Origin: Candidatus Kuenenia stuttgartensis
GTDB taxonomy: Bacteria; Planctomycetota; Planctomycetia; Gemmatales; Gemmataceae
NCBI GenBank assembly: GCA_945875585.1
Contig: CAMCLK010000018.1
Location: forward strand, 22,548 to 86,547
DNA: 64,000 bases
Direction: 5' to 3'
Shown here: piece after piece, positions 25,449 through 35,070 of the stretch
Layout of the letters: each line of letters opens with the position of its first letter
How positions within the stretch are numbered: the first letter of the stretch is position 1
Notes under the pieces: generated by a model
Database searches by the model: none
What the model saw: only the letters and a program-made list of their open reading frames with translations
Told to the model about the DNA's origin: nothing
Translations under genes and position numbers: made by a program

Positions 25449-26510
25449 TTATTTGTCGCTTTTCCATAAAAGACTATCTGAGTCGATACCCCATCGCATA
25501 TTGCCTGATTTTAAGCTGGCATCGAATCCTCTGGTGGAAAGCCGGATTTCTGGTATACCAAGGCGCGATGGCTGAATTCCCAGCGCGTCGGTTGTGGCGG
25601 CGTATGTGCCATGCTTCTTCTGGTAGTCCCGCTGCGAATAATAAACCTGGTGAAGCAGGTCTTTGATTCCCTGAGTGCCATCGGCCTTATATTCTAGGTT
25701 CCCGCTTGTTTTGTTACTGAATTGCAGGTAGCCCCAACGCTCTGGTCGGTGCATGTCGATCACGCTTTGAGGGGACCAGACCCAGTTATGCTCTGGTTTG
25801 CCTTTCACCTTCACATACTTGCCGTTTTCAATAACAATATCCCATTCAACGCGTGAGAAATTGATCCGCCATTGATCTCCGTCTTTGGGTGGAACAGGTG
25901 TGTTGGACATTTCTTTCAGACTTTCCCATGGCCATGCGATTTCCACCGTCCAGCCTTTGTCGGTATCGCCGGGGTTATTGAGCGAACCATTCAGATGGAC
26001 GGCTGTCTTCAGCCCCATGATTTCCCATGCGTTCAGGGCTTTGCCGCCATCTTTGTAAGGTTTGGAAAGGAGCAGGTCCCATGTGGTGTTTTTGGCATTG
26101 AGTTCAAGTTCACCGTAGAGGTGGTTGTCGCCGTCTGGGTCGATGAAAACTTCAAAATCCGGGTCTTGAAAAATAACCGAATCGTGCGCGGCAAGATTAG
26201 CCCACAGGTGTGGTTCTTCCATTTCCGCGGCAATGTACAGCGCGTTTTTGTCCCACAGCATTTTCATGCGCGTGCGGAAGCGTGGCTTGGGCTTGATGTC
26301 GCCTTCGATATCCACGAAATCAGCGCTCCACGGGGCTGATTTCCACGCCGCGTCATCAAGCTTCCCATCGATGACAGGGGCGGTTTCCGCGGTCATGCAA
26401 ACGTAACCACGCGGTGGTTCCATGGCCTTGGGCGCTTGCCCGGCATCAATCCATGCAGCCGTGGCAATCAGCGGCAAGAACACAAGACAACAGCGAGCGG
26501 TGGTATGCAT
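25449..26510 (-). CDS. Secreted CBM9-like carbohydrate-binding protein
   Basis: 353 residues with a signal peptide (CCLVFLPLIATAAWIDAG). The DOMON/CBM9-like fold is shown by APVIDGKLDDAAWKSAPWSADF, LWDKNALYIAAEMEEPHLW, PDFEVFIDPDGDNHLYGE, WTVEIAWPWESL and WRINFSRVEW. These modules bind sugars or haem and are frequent in planctomycete secreted proteins. A tail of about 100 residues (LKDLLHQVYYSQRDYQKKHG-like) follows. The ATG at 26510 is chosen because AGGA sits 9 bases upstream. It is convergent with mtaB and 28 bp after the hydrolase gene on the same strand, so probably part of a three-gene secreted set. Confidence 0.82.
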   Translation of the reverse strand: MHTTARCCLVFLPLIATAAWIDAGQAPKAMEPPRGYVCMTAETAPVIDGKLDDAAWKSAPWSADFVDIEGDIKPKPRFRTRMKMLWDKNALYIAAEMEEPHLWANLAAHDSVIFQDPDFEVFIDPDGDNHLYGELELNAKNTTWDLLLSKPYKDGGKALNAWEIMGLKTAVHLNGSLNNPGDTDKGWTVEIAWPWESLKEMSNTPVPPKDGDQWRINFSRVEWDIVIENGKYVKVKGKPEHNWVWSPQSVIDMHRPERWGYLQFSNKTSGNLEYKADGTQGIKDLLHQVYYSQRDYQKKHGTYAATTDALGIQPSRLGIPEIRLSTRGFDASLKSGNMRWGIDSDSLLWKSDK

Positions 26511-26538
26511 GGCGAACATTCCTGGCGGCCTCGTTGAG

Positions 26539-27801
26539 TTATTTGGAAACAGGAAGGCTGACGCTTATTTCAGAATCGAATATCAGTTTGGGGTCGCCCC
26601 TGTTGGCAAGGGTTTTGATCAGAGTGCCAATTGTGCGGGGGGCGATACCGTTATGCAAAACCTTGCCACCAAACGAAATGCTCACGGGTTTGTCCAGATC
26701 GAGCATGCGGTCGTCGAGGCGCACCAGCACGGTCGCGACATTTTCAGCACTGGTGATCTCGATTGTTTGCATGGCGCGTTGAGCTGTAATTAGCGAACCG
26801 CCGGTGACCTTGTCGGCAGGAACAGCAAGCCAGTAAGAGCGGTCGTGGGCGGCACCGCTTTGCTTCCAAACAACCCGTTCCGGGATGCTATCGCGTTGAA
26901 ACTTGGCCATCCATGGCAAGGCTGCCTTGTCTTCCAGGTTCATCCAGTGGCCTTTTCCCTCGTGAATTTTCACGAAGTGCTGATATCCCTTGGGATCGGA
27001 TTTTTGCAGGGCATCCAGCATCTGGCCGTACTCGGTGCCGATCTTGTTGCGGTTGTAGGCGCCATCGTTGGCGCCCACCTGCAAGGCGAACGGAACATTC
27101 CGCAGGGATAGCAGGGGAACGCCGTTGGGGTGGCCAGCCATCATGGCGGCTGCAGCCCAATGGTCTGCCATGCGTGGCGCCAGTTGATAAACGCCGTCGC
27201 CTCCGGCCGAATAGCCCAGCACATAAACCCGGTCGGGATTCACATCTTCTAACACAATCAAGTTTTCGATCAGTCTGGAAAACATGCGGTCGATATGGCC
27301 TTCGTGCCACAGGTTCCATGTGTTGGTGGGGGCTCTGGGTGCCAGATAAATGCCTTCATCCAGCGTGTACAGCCTTTTCTGGTTGTTCCACTGCTGGTCG
27401 TTCACCTGTTTCGGCGCGCCGCCACCACCATGAAGAGAAATCCACAGGCTTCTGCCCCCTTTGGGTTTGTTGCCAAAGGTTTTGAAATCAAACGGCATTT
27501 CCAGCGCGCCTTCTTTGATCATTTTGTTTTTGATTTCTAAGGAGCGTTCCGCCCTGATCATGGCGCGGTGCGATTCCCGAATGTGGTTGCGCGCGGCAAG
27601 GGCATCTGCCTTGGTTAGGGGGATAGTGGCGAAATCTTTCGTGAAAAGATCCGCCAAGCTTCCTGGTTTTTCATCGAGTGCAGATTTCAAGGCGGTCACC
27701 GCATCGCCCGAGCGCTTCGCATCGGGGCCAGCGGCGCGCCCAATGGAAACGATGGCGATGCCAATAAGAAGAATCGTGAATGCGCGCATGTTACGTTCCA
27801 T
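26539..27801 (-). CDS. Secreted alpha/beta-hydrolase (esterase/depolymerase-like)
   Basis: 420 residues with an N-terminal signal (FTILLIGIAIVSIGRAAG). The hydrolase domain shows the oxyanion region SLWISLHGGGG, the nucleophile elbow GYSAGG, an acid near ANDG and a final His in EGKGHWMN. It resembles feruloyl-esterase/polyhydroxybutyrate-depolymerase-like secreted enzymes. A C-terminal domain of about 120 residues (VVWKQSGAAHDRSYWLAVP, VRLDDRMLDLDKPVSI) is typical of planctomycete versions. A second in-frame ATG at 27789 would place the signal peptide exactly at the start; the choice is open. It lies 26 bp after the transglutaminase gene and probably shares its transcript. Confidence 0.82.
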   Translation of the reverse strand: MERNMRAFTILLIGIAIVSIGRAAGPDAKRSGDAVTALKSALDEKPGSLADLFTKDFATIPLTKADALAARNHIRESHRAMIRAERSLEIKNKMIKEGALEMPFDFKTFGNKPKGGRSLWISLHGGGGAPKQVNDQQWNNQKRLYTLDEGIYLAPRAPTNTWNLWHEGHIDRMFSRLIENLIVLEDVNPDRVYVLGYSAGGDGVYQLAPRMADHWAAAAMMAGHPNGVPLLSLRNVPFALQVGANDGAYNRNKIGTEYGQMLDALQKSDPKGYQHFVKIHEGKGHWMNLEDKAALPWMAKFQRDSIPERVVWKQSGAAHDRSYWLAVPADKVTGGSLITAQRAMQTIEITSAENVATVLVRLDDRMLDLDKPVSISFGGKVLHNGIAPRTIGTLIKTLANRGDPKLIFDSEISVSLPVSK

Positions 27802-27827
27802 GTTGAAAGAGTGTTGGTGCTGATTCG

Positions 27828-28985
27828 CTATTTGGCCTGAATAATGAAATCGACCACCTGCTGGCTTCCTGCCGCACCTGTGCGCACCTTCTTTTCAGAT
27901 GTGCTGACTTTGATGGTGAATTCCTTGTCCGGGGCGAGGTCGAAGGTCAGGAAGTCGTTCAGGTCGGCTGATTCACCACGCGTTTTTCCCTCAAGCTTGA
28001 TTGAAGTGTCGGTAGGTGAAGAAACGGTGATTGCTGTCACCACTCTTTTCTGATTTTGGTCCACCACCTTAATGAAAACCCTAACTGTGCTCGGTGGCGA
28101 ACTGGCTTTTTTGGCATAGCGGTCCGTAATGTTTTCACCGGGAACCGTTGTCACATCACGTGCCCAGACCAGTGGGAAATGAACGGTTGTTCTGCGGAAA
28201 CTGGTGGCGTAAATCGCATGTTCGGGTGAATCGTGTTTGGCCTTGGCTGCGTCTCCCACAAACCAGCCGCGGTCTAAGCCGTTGGGATCGGCTTCGCAGG
28301 CACCGGTGAAGTGCCAGCCACCATCGTGGATTTCCAACCAGGTGTGGTTGCCCCGTTTGTCGTACCAGTTGGGAGTTCCAACGATTCGCGTGGGAATGCA
28401 CACGGCTCTGCAGGCGTCGCTCAAAACAATCGAAAGTCCGGTGCAGGAAGCGTTGCCTTGGGCAATCGATTCAGCAGGGCTGAGGTTGGGGGCCCTCCGT
28501 TGGGGGGCATATCGCAGTTTCAATGTCTTGAAAAGTTCCGAATTGAGCTTCTGGGTGGCTTCGGTGGGGGTTTTGCAATCTTTGATCATGGGCTTGCATT
28601 GGTCGAAAAATGCCTTGCGCCATGGGTCGCGTTTTTCATCCAGATTGGCGTAAGGCAGAACATTGTTGAAGAACAGATCGTCTGGAATCTCTTTGCCCCA
28701 AGGAACCTGTTGCTTTGCTTTGTAGGCCAGCTCGTGATTGGTCAACAAGAACGATGCCTTGAGGTTAAGCAGGTCGGAATCGGGCATGTTTTCAACGAGG
28801 AAAACCATGCCCTTTTGCTGGTCTTTGGGAACAGATGTCAGCGCCTTGACCAGTTCTTGCCTGTTGTCTTTGGCAACGATGAGTCTGTTTTCAACAGATT
28901 GTGGCCACCATCGGGCCTCTTGTTCGCCCGGAAGCGCCGATAAAGCAATGAACAAAAGGCTGGTTAGCAAATGGCTTTCAATCAT
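27828..28985 (-). CDS. Secreted transglutaminase-like protein
   Basis: 385 residues from the ATG at 28985 (AAGGGC upstream). A signal peptide (HLLTSLLFIALSALPG) precedes a domain with the papain-like triad: Cys in GNASCTGLSIVL, His in NHTWLEIHDGGWHF, Asp downstream (DPNG). Such domains act as proteases or peptide cross-linkers/N-acyl transferases. The C-terminal about 110 residues form a beta-domain (VRVFIKVVDQNQKRVVTAI, FLTFDLAPDKEFTIKVS), like a carboxypeptidase-regulatory module. First of three consecutive secreted-protein genes on the minus strand; substrate unknown. Confidence 0.85.
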   Translation of the reverse strand: MIESHLLTSLLFIALSALPGEQEARWWPQSVENRLIVAKDNRQELVKALTSVPKDQQKGMVFLVENMPDSDLLNLKASFLLTNHELAYKAKQQVPWGKEIPDDLFFNNVLPYANLDEKRDPWRKAFFDQCKPMIKDCKTPTEATQKLNSELFKTLKLRYAPQRRAPNLSPAESIAQGNASCTGLSIVLSDACRAVCIPTRIVGTPNWYDKRGNHTWLEIHDGGWHFTGACEADPNGLDRGWFVGDAAKAKHDSPEHAIYATSFRRTTVHFPLVWARDVTTVPGENITDRYAKKASSPPSTVRVFIKVVDQNQKRVVTAITVSSPTDTSIKLEGKTRGESADLNDFLTFDLAPDKEFTIKVSTSEKKVRTGAAGSQQVVDFIIQAK

Positions 28986-29307
28986 GGCGCTGCCCTTAGT
29001 GGTTGACGCGACCTGATGCCAAGAAAATTTCTGGAAGGTACTGAAGGAAGGGAGGAACAATCAGTGTTGAAATAGTTACAGGAAACCACGGCTCCGACAA
29101 GCCGGGTGGCTGTTGCAGATACCTGCTTCAAGCCGGTTATTAACGGCCATCATGAGGCTTCGCAGCATAAAGATTCCACTATTGCATGGATGCTCATGAT
29201 GCTGCATGGAAATTGCAACGCGGCACCTTGACCCTGCCTGTGTACAGCCTTCCGTCGGGCTGTTACGGTGAGGGAATACGTTGTGCTGTGCTGTGGCTGA
29301 GGTACCG
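28986..29307. other. Intergenic region between divergent operons
   Basis: About 320 bp between the transglutaminase and DUF1549 genes. No convincing coding frame or RNA gene was seen. Both promoters must lie here, but no strong -35/-10 pair stands out. Confidence 0.5.
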
Positions 29308-31824
29308 ATGGTGTTCTCTCTCTCCCACGTGATGACCTTGCTGCTGGTTCCAGCGGTGGAACCAGCCATCGATTTTAACCGCGACATCCGTCCGATTCTT
29401 TCGGAAAACTGCTTCTACTGCCATGGGCAGGATGGCAACAAACGCAAGGCAGATCTGCGGCTTGATGTGCGTGAAGAGGCTATCAAAGCCTTGGCACTGG
29501 TTCCAAAGGATGCTGGCAAAAGCAGCATGATCCAGCGCATTCACTCCTCTGAGGCCGGCGAGGTTATGCCGCCTCCTAAATCGAACCGCAAGCTGACCCC
29601 GGCACAAAAAAACTTGTTGAACCGCTGGGTGGCTGAGGGGGGCGAGTATGCCAAACACTGGGCGTTTGTGGCACCCGTTCGGCCTGCTGTACCCGTGGTT
29701 AACAATAAAGCTTGGGTACGCAATCCAATAGATGCCTTTGTGCTGGCTCGTTTGGAATCGGCGGGATTGGAGCCATCGCTGGAGGCCGACAGGGCAACTC
29801 TTATCAAGCGTCTTTCGATCGATCTGATTGGCTTGCCTCCTACGCCATCGGAAGTGAAAGCGTTTGTTTCGGATCAAAGTCCCGATGCTTATTCCAAGCT
29901 GGTCGATCGGCTGCTGGCCAGCCCGCATTTTGGCGAGCGCATGGCGCTTGGCTGGCTCGACGCTGCCCGCTACGCCGACAGCAACGGTTTTCAGCAAGAC
30001 GGCGATACCTGGCAATGGATCTGGCGCGATTGGGTGGTACGCGCCCTGAATGCCGACCTGCCTTTCGATCAGTTCAGTACTTGGCAGCTTGCCGGCGACC
30101 TTCTTCCCAATGCCACCACCGATATGAAAATTGCCAGCGGCTTCAACCGCAACCACATGCTCAATGGCGAAGGCGGCGCCATCGCCGAGGAGCAGCGGTT
30201 TGTGAACTTGTTCGACCGTATGGACACCACGGCAACCAATTGGCTTGGCCTGACCATGGCGTGCGCCCAGTGCCACGACCACAAATATGATCCGATCACA
30301 CAAAAAGACTACTACCGTTTGATGGATGCTTTCAACCGGGTGCCGGAGAGTGGCGCGCCCCAGTTTTTCTCCAGCCGGATTCGCGTGGCGCCACCCGTGA
30401 TCGAACTTCCCACAGAAGAAAATACGCGGACAATAGCCGAGCTGGAAGGTCAGATCAAAGCGGCGGAAGAAGCCTCGCGACGTGTGGTTGACGCGGCATA
30501 CGGCATGTGGTCCGACGCGGTATTAAAGGAAGAGGCGAAGCGTAACGACTTGCCAGACCCGTTGAAGGCACCTCTAAAAAAGCCCATGGAGCAGCGCACT
30601 GCCGATGAAACAACAAAACTGAAAGCGGACCTGCGCAAGCATTTCGACGACAAGGTCAAAACAGGTTTGGTGGGCAAGGCGCCGGAACTCGCCAAGGTTG
30701 ATTCGTTGAGAAAACAGTTGGCCGATTACCGGGCCGATAAGTTGCCGCGCGTCATGGTGATGAGCGATGCCAAACCACGCGAGACCAAGGTGCTGGACCG
30801 TGGCGAATATCTCAACGGCACGGAAAAAGTATCGTTTGCAACGCCGGAGTTTTTGCCAAAGATGCCTGCTGGTGCCCCCGCCAACAGACTGGGTCTGGCC
30901 CAATGGTTGTTTGCGCCAGAGCATCCACTGACAGCGCGCGTGCAGGTGAACCGTATTTGGCAGCAATTTTTTGGCTTCGGCATTGTGAAGACAGCCGAAG
31001 ATTTTGGTGTGCAGAGCGAGTACCCGGTGCACGGTCCACTGCTCGATTGGCTGGCAGTGGAGTACCGCGAGAATGGCTGGAGCACGAAAAAGTTGCTCCG
31101 GTTGATTGTTACCAGTAACACCTATCGTCAATCGAGCAGGTATACTCCCTCGCATTTGGCCAAAGACCCGGAAAACAGGCTTTATGGCCGAGCCACGCGC
31201 TATCGCATGCCGGCGTCGGTGTTGCGCGACTGGGCCTTGGCCACTTCAGGCTTGATCAATCTGAAAATAGGCGGCGCGCCCGTGTACCCCTACCAGCCCG
31301 ATGCGGTTTGGGAGGCACTGGCCATTACCAAGGAACGGGATTTCACTTACCCAGCATCTAAAGGCGACGACCTGTATCGCCGTAGTCTGTACACATTCTG
31401 GCGTCGCACCGTGGGCCCGGCGAACATGTTTGATGCATCCAACAGGCAAACCTGCCGCGTAAGGCAATCGGCAACCAGCACGCCGCTTCATGCCTTGACC
31501 CTGTTAAACGATCCGACATGGGTGGAGGCTGCCCGGGGTATGGCTCAGCGTGCGATGAAGTCGCAGCCTAATACCGACGCGCAATTAAGACAATCGTTCT
31601 CCTCGATCCTCTGCCGTGAGCCCGGTGCGCGCGAGATGGAGATCGTGAAAAAATCGTTCGACAAGCAGCTTGCCGTTTACAAGGCAGATTCGTCTGCTGC
31701 CAAGGCATTTTTGAAGGTGGGTGAAAGCCCGCGCGACGAGTCGTTGCCTTTGGATGCGCACGCGGCGCTTACGTCCGTGTGTTTGGGGCTGTTGAACCTC
31801 GATGAAGCGATGACGCGGGAGTAG
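29308..31824 (+). CDS. DUF1549/DUF1553 protein with N-terminal haem-c-type (PSCyt1) domain
   Basis: 838 residues from the ATG at 29308 (GAGG 5 bases upstream). Signal peptide, then a planctomycete cytochrome-C-like domain (FNRDIRPILSENCFYCHGQDG, with CxxCH haem site; ADLRLDVREEA; GEVMPPPKSNRKLTPAQ), then DUF1549 (IDAFVLARLE, LSIDLIGLPPTPSEV, ARYADSNGFQQDG, CAQCHDHKYDPI) and DUF1553 (NRLGLAQWLFAPEHPLTARVQVNRIWQQFFG, MPASVLRDWALATSGL, LHALTLLNDPTWVEAAR). The protein is periplasmic or cell-surface, of unproved function; the haem suggests redox chemistry. The next gene, DUF1501, starts 4 bp after its stop, a fixed planctomycete pairing. A TTG at 29281 is an alternative start, less likely. Confidence 0.93.
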   Translation: MVFSLSHVMTLLLVPAVEPAIDFNRDIRPILSENCFYCHGQDGNKRKADLRLDVREEAIKALALVPKDAGKSSMIQRIHSSEAGEVMPPPKSNRKLTPAQKNLLNRWVAEGGEYAKHWAFVAPVRPAVPVVNNKAWVRNPIDAFVLARLESAGLEPSLEADRATLIKRLSIDLIGLPPTPSEVKAFVSDQSPDAYSKLVDRLLASPHFGERMALGWLDAARYADSNGFQQDGDTWQWIWRDWVVRALNADLPFDQFSTWQLAGDLLPNATTDMKIASGFNRNHMLNGEGGAIAEEQRFVNLFDRMDTTATNWLGLTMACAQCHDHKYDPITQKDYYRLMDAFNRVPESGAPQFFSSRIRVAPPVIELPTEENTRTIAELEGQIKAAEEASRRVVDAAYGMWSDAVLKEEAKRNDLPDPLKAPLKKPMEQRTADETTKLKADLRKHFDDKVKTGLVGKAPELAKVDSLRKQLADYRADKLPRVMVMSDAKPRETKVLDRGEYLNGTEKVSFATPEFLPKMPAGAPANRLGLAQWLFAPEHPLTARVQVNRIWQQFFGFGIVKTAEDFGVQSEYPVHGPLLDWLAVEYRENGWSTKKLLRLIVTSNTYRQSSRYTPSHLAKDPENRLYGRATRYRMPASVLRDWALATSGLINLKIGGAPVYPYQPDAVWEALAITKERDFTYPASKGDDLYRRSLYTFWRRTVGPANMFDASNRQTCRVRQSATSTPLHALTLLNDPTWVEAARGMAQRAMKSQPNTDAQLRQSFSSILCREPGAREMEIVKKSFDKQLAVYKADSSAAKAFLKVGESPRDESLPLDAHAALTSVCLGLLNLDEAMTRE

Positions 31825-31828
31825 CACC

Positions 31829-33280
31829 ATGAGTCAGTCCATTCCAAAAGTGGTTTCGCGTCGGGAAATGCTCGGTTCGGTCGGTGGCGGATTGGGTATG
31901 GTGGCGCTAGCTTCCATGATGGGAGCAGGCAAGTCGGTTGGTGCTACTGGAAGTGGCGCTGTACCGGGGTTGCCAGAGCTTCCACACCATTTGGCCAAAG
32001 CCAAGCGTGTGGTTATTTTGTGGCAGGGTGGCGGCCCGTCGCACATTGACCTGTTCGACGACAAACCTGTGATGCGACAGATGGCGGGCAAGGATATTCC
32101 CGAGTCGATCCGTGGCAAAACGCGCCTATCCACCATGTCGAGCAGTAATTCGAAATGGCCCATCTTGCCTTCCATCAAGCCATTCCAAAAATACGGCAAA
32201 TCTGGACTGTCGCTGAGCACCATGCTTCCCAACGTGGGCAGCATGGCTGACGATATCTGTGTGGTGCGCAGCATGAACACCGAAGCGGTGAATCATGCGC
32301 CGGGCGTTACCTTTTTCATGACGGGGGCTCAGGCGCCCGGCAGACCAAGCATGGGCTCGTGGCTCTCATACGGGTTGGGCTGCGAAACCGACAACCTGCC
32401 AACATTTGTGGTGATGACATCCAGCGACAGCGGTAAAACCTGCGGGCAACTCTTTTTCGATTACTACTGGGGCAATGGCTTCCTGCCCAGCCGGTTTCAG
32501 GGGGTGCGTTTCCGCAACACGGGCGATCTGGTGCCTTATCTGGCCAATCCGCCCGGCGTGGGCGCCTCTGCCCGCAGGGCGCTGTTAGACGACATGCGCG
32601 ATCTGAATGCTGTGCGTTTGGCGGAGTCGGGTGATCCGGAAATTGAAACCCGTATTTCACAATATGAAATGGCTTTTCGCATGCAGTCGAGCGTGCCCGA
32701 TCTGGTGGACTTCGCCAACGAACCGAAGCGCACTGTCGAACGATACGGCGTTGATGCCCTGAAAAAGGGGACTTTTGCCAACAACTGCTTGGTGGCTAGG
32801 CGACTGTTGGAACGCGGCGTACGGTTTGTGCAGCTCATGCATTCAGGCTGGGACCAGCACGGCAATCTGCACACGCAACTGGAAAACCAGTGCAAAGACA
32901 CCGAAGGGCCATCCGCCGCCTTGGTACGCGACCTGAAGGAACGGGGAATGCTCGACGACACATTGGTGATCTGGGGTGGCGAATTTGGCCGCACACCATT
33001 TGGGCAGGGCGATCCCACCAACCCCAAGGGCCGCGACCACTTTGGCCGTGCTTATAGCTGGTGGATGGCTGGCGGGGGCATCAAGCCCGGTTCAACTTTT
33101 GGCTCCACCGACGATTTTGGCTGGAACATCACAGAAAACCCCGTGCATGTGCACGATATGCAAGCCACCATCATGCACCTGTGCGGTATCGACCACACCC
33201 GGCTGACATTCCGTTATCAAGGAAGGCAATACCGCCTCACCGATGTGCACGGGAACGTGGTGAAGGGGATTATGGCTTAA
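31829..33280 (+). CDS. DUF1501 (sulfatase-like) Tat-exported protein
   Basis: 483 residues. The Tat-type leader is SRREMLGSVGGGLGMVALASM. The fold landmarks are RVVILWQGGGPSHIDLFDDKP, VNHAPGVTFFMTGAQAPGRPS, VRFVQLMHSGWDQHGN and VIWGGEFGRTP..GRDHFGRAYSWWMAGGG. It is coupled to the upstream DUF1549/DUF1553 gene (GGGAG ribosome site inside its last codons). The pair is expected to work together in the periplasm; chemistry is unproved. The C-terminus FRYQGRQYRLTDVHGNVV is the standard ending of this class. Confidence 0.92.
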   Translation: MSQSIPKVVSRREMLGSVGGGLGMVALASMMGAGKSVGATGSGAVPGLPELPHHLAKAKRVVILWQGGGPSHIDLFDDKPVMRQMAGKDIPESIRGKTRLSTMSSSNSKWPILPSIKPFQKYGKSGLSLSTMLPNVGSMADDICVVRSMNTEAVNHAPGVTFFMTGAQAPGRPSMGSWLSYGLGCETDNLPTFVVMTSSDSGKTCGQLFFDYYWGNGFLPSRFQGVRFRNTGDLVPYLANPPGVGASARRALLDDMRDLNAVRLAESGDPEIETRISQYEMAFRMQSSVPDLVDFANEPKRTVERYGVDALKKGTFANNCLVARRLLERGVRFVQLMHSGWDQHGNLHTQLENQCKDTEGPSAALVRDLKERGMLDDTLVIWGGEFGRTPFGQGDPTNPKGRDHFGRAYSWWMAGGGIKPGSTFGSTDDFGWNITENPVHVHDMQATIMHLCGIDHTRLTFRYQGRQYRLTDVHGNVVKGIMA

Positions 33281-33294
33281 GGTCGGTTGGCTCG

Positions 33295-34725
33295 TCAAAC
33301 TTCCGTCTTCAACCAGCTTCCGCCATGGAAGCGCCCAAGAAACAGCAGCCCGCGGACATGGATGTCCGCCTGCATGGCAACCCAGCAACCGTAAAGCCCC
33401 ATTCCGAATCCGGCAACGGGCCCATAGAAGGGCAGATCAACCGTGTCCATGCTCAGGGCCGCAGCCAAAGGCAAACGCACACCCAGAAAACCGATCCATG
33501 TGAACAGGAGCGGGTAGCGCGAGTCGCCTGCTCCGCGCAGCACGCTGGTGAGAATGATGACCGATGCCAAAGCCGGCATCGAAAACGCGACCAGTTGCAG
33601 CACAGGCACGCCTGTAGCCATGATGGGTGCCTGCTCTGGCCGTGGGCAGAATAAGCCAAACATGGGCGTTGCCAGTTGGTGAAAAACAACACCCATGGCA
33701 GACATGGCCGCAGCACCCAGCATGAACGCCGTCCACCCGCAGCGGCGTGCTTCTGCCGGTTGCCTTGCGCCCAGATTTTGGCCAACAAGAGTCATGCCTG
33801 CTGTGCCAAAGGCGGCTCCAGTAAGAAACCCCAAAGCTTCCCAACCCAAGGCGATTCCATGCGCCCCTCTGGCCGCGTCGCCAAGCCGGTTGACCATGGC
33901 CATGAATACGAGTTGCCCCAGGGCAATCGACATGCTGTCCATGGCCGCGGGCAGGCTTACAGCCAGCAGCCTTTTCATAGCGTGGTAGTCTGGAAACAAC
34001 TGCTTCCATTCGATTTTCAGCCCCGCTCGTCCGCAAAGGAGGACCACAAAAACGGTGAGCGCTCCCAGTGTTTGGCTGATGGCTGTGCCGCCAGCAATGC
34101 CTGCAAAGCCAAGTTCGGGAATGCCGCCTCCGCCATGAAACATCCACCAGGTGAGGGGGATATTGAGGATTGCAACGCCACACAGCACCCACAGGCCGGT
34201 GCGCGTATCGCCCGCACCCGCCAGGCAGGCAGATCCAGCAATACCCAGAAGCTGAAGCGGGAATGCAACGATCAACGGTGTCAGGTAAGCGGAAGCATGG
34301 CTTCGGGCGGGGCCATCGAGCTTGAGCAACGCCAGCAGGGGCTCGAGGGCGGGAATGGCCAACACCGAGGCCAGCAGCCCCAAGACCACAGCCAGCAGCA
34401 ACGATTGGTGCATGAGGCGATTGGCTTGGCCCGGTTCGTTGGCACCCACGGCCCGTGCCACCAGTGCGGTGGCTCCCACTGAAACCAGTGTTCCGTAGCT
34501 TCCCATCACCCAGCCCAAGTAAAAACAGGTGGTGTGGGCCGCCTGAATGGCTAGATCGGCGCCATCGGTGCCCGGATCGGCATGGCCTGCAAGCCAACGA
34601 TCCGAAACATGAATCACCAAAATCAGCATCTGCTGAAGGAAAGCGGGCCATGCCAGCCAGACAACGCGCAGCCATGCTGGGCGTGCCGCTTCTGTCAACC
34701 ATGGGGCCTGTGCCGAAGGCGTCAC
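33295..34725 (-). CDS. MATE-family multidrug/toxin exporter
   Basis: 476 residues with about 12 transmembrane helices in two internal repeats. VVWLAWPAFLQQMLILVIHVSDRWLAG is the first helix pair; GVTALVARAVGANE-like segment (VGATALVARAVGANEPGQANR) is the MATE signature; AFGTAGMTLVGQNLGARQPAEARR is its second copy. Such transporters export drugs or cations with Na+ or H+ antiport. The start is GTG at 34725, with GGAG about 9 bases upstream; no in-frame ATG precedes the first helix. It converges with DUF1501 (14 bp between stops) and separates two DUF1501/DUF1549 blocks. Confidence 0.92.
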   Translation of the reverse strand: MTPSAQAPWLTEAARPAWLRVVWLAWPAFLQQMLILVIHVSDRWLAGHADPGTDGADLAIQAAHTTCFYLGWVMGSYGTLVSVGATALVARAVGANEPGQANRLMHQSLLLAVVLGLLASVLAIPALEPLLALLKLDGPARSHASAYLTPLIVAFPLQLLGIAGSACLAGAGDTRTGLWVLCGVAILNIPLTWWMFHGGGGIPELGFAGIAGGTAISQTLGALTVFVVLLCGRAGLKIEWKQLFPDYHAMKRLLAVSLPAAMDSMSIALGQLVFMAMVNRLGDAARGAHGIALGWEALGFLTGAAFGTAGMTLVGQNLGARQPAEARRCGWTAFMLGAAAMSAMGVVFHQLATPMFGLFCPRPEQAPIMATGVPVLQLVAFSMPALASVIILTSVLRGAGDSRYPLLFTWIGFLGVRLPLAAALSMDTVDLPFYGPVAGFGMGLYGCWVAMQADIHVRGLLFLGRFHGGSWLKTEV

Positions 34726-35070
34726 GCAACTCTGCTCCGGGTGGTTAAAAGGTTATTATAGCCGGCGGGTGAAGGGATGCTGATTTATACCTCGCGGTTC
34801 GGGCCTACACACCGGAATTGAGGCATAGGCGTGTTGCTTTCCTTTGGTAATGGGGAAATCGGCGCTCGGATTGGTTCTGGCAGCGGGTTGAAGAGTCGAT
34901 TAAACTTAAGGAGTCTCGATTCATGATTGGGTAGCTTAACCCGTTTCATGGTTCGTGTGCCTAGCGGGCCAAACAGCTTAGGCATGGTTGGAAGTCTTTT
35001 TCTTTCCCCGAAAAAGGCGGCATCTTGTTCAGGCTTGACTGAGATTGAACAGCGTCGAGGTGGGCTAACC
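34726..35070. other. Intergenic region between MATE gene and DUF1501 gene
   Basis: About 345 bp with divergent genes on both sides. The open frame that extends the DUF1501 gene upstream through here (from 34927) shows no family similarity and no ribosome site. No RNA gene or strong hairpin was recognised. Confidence 0.5.

Noticed and set aside
29263..30303. 346-codon antisense frame within the DUF1549 gene
   Set aside because: No family similarity and fully covered by a well-conserved gene on the opposite strand.
33437..34729. 430-codon open frame overlapping the MATE gene
   Set aside because: Same strand, other frame; Cys/Arg/Pro-rich and without hydrophobic helices, a shadow of the MATE frame.
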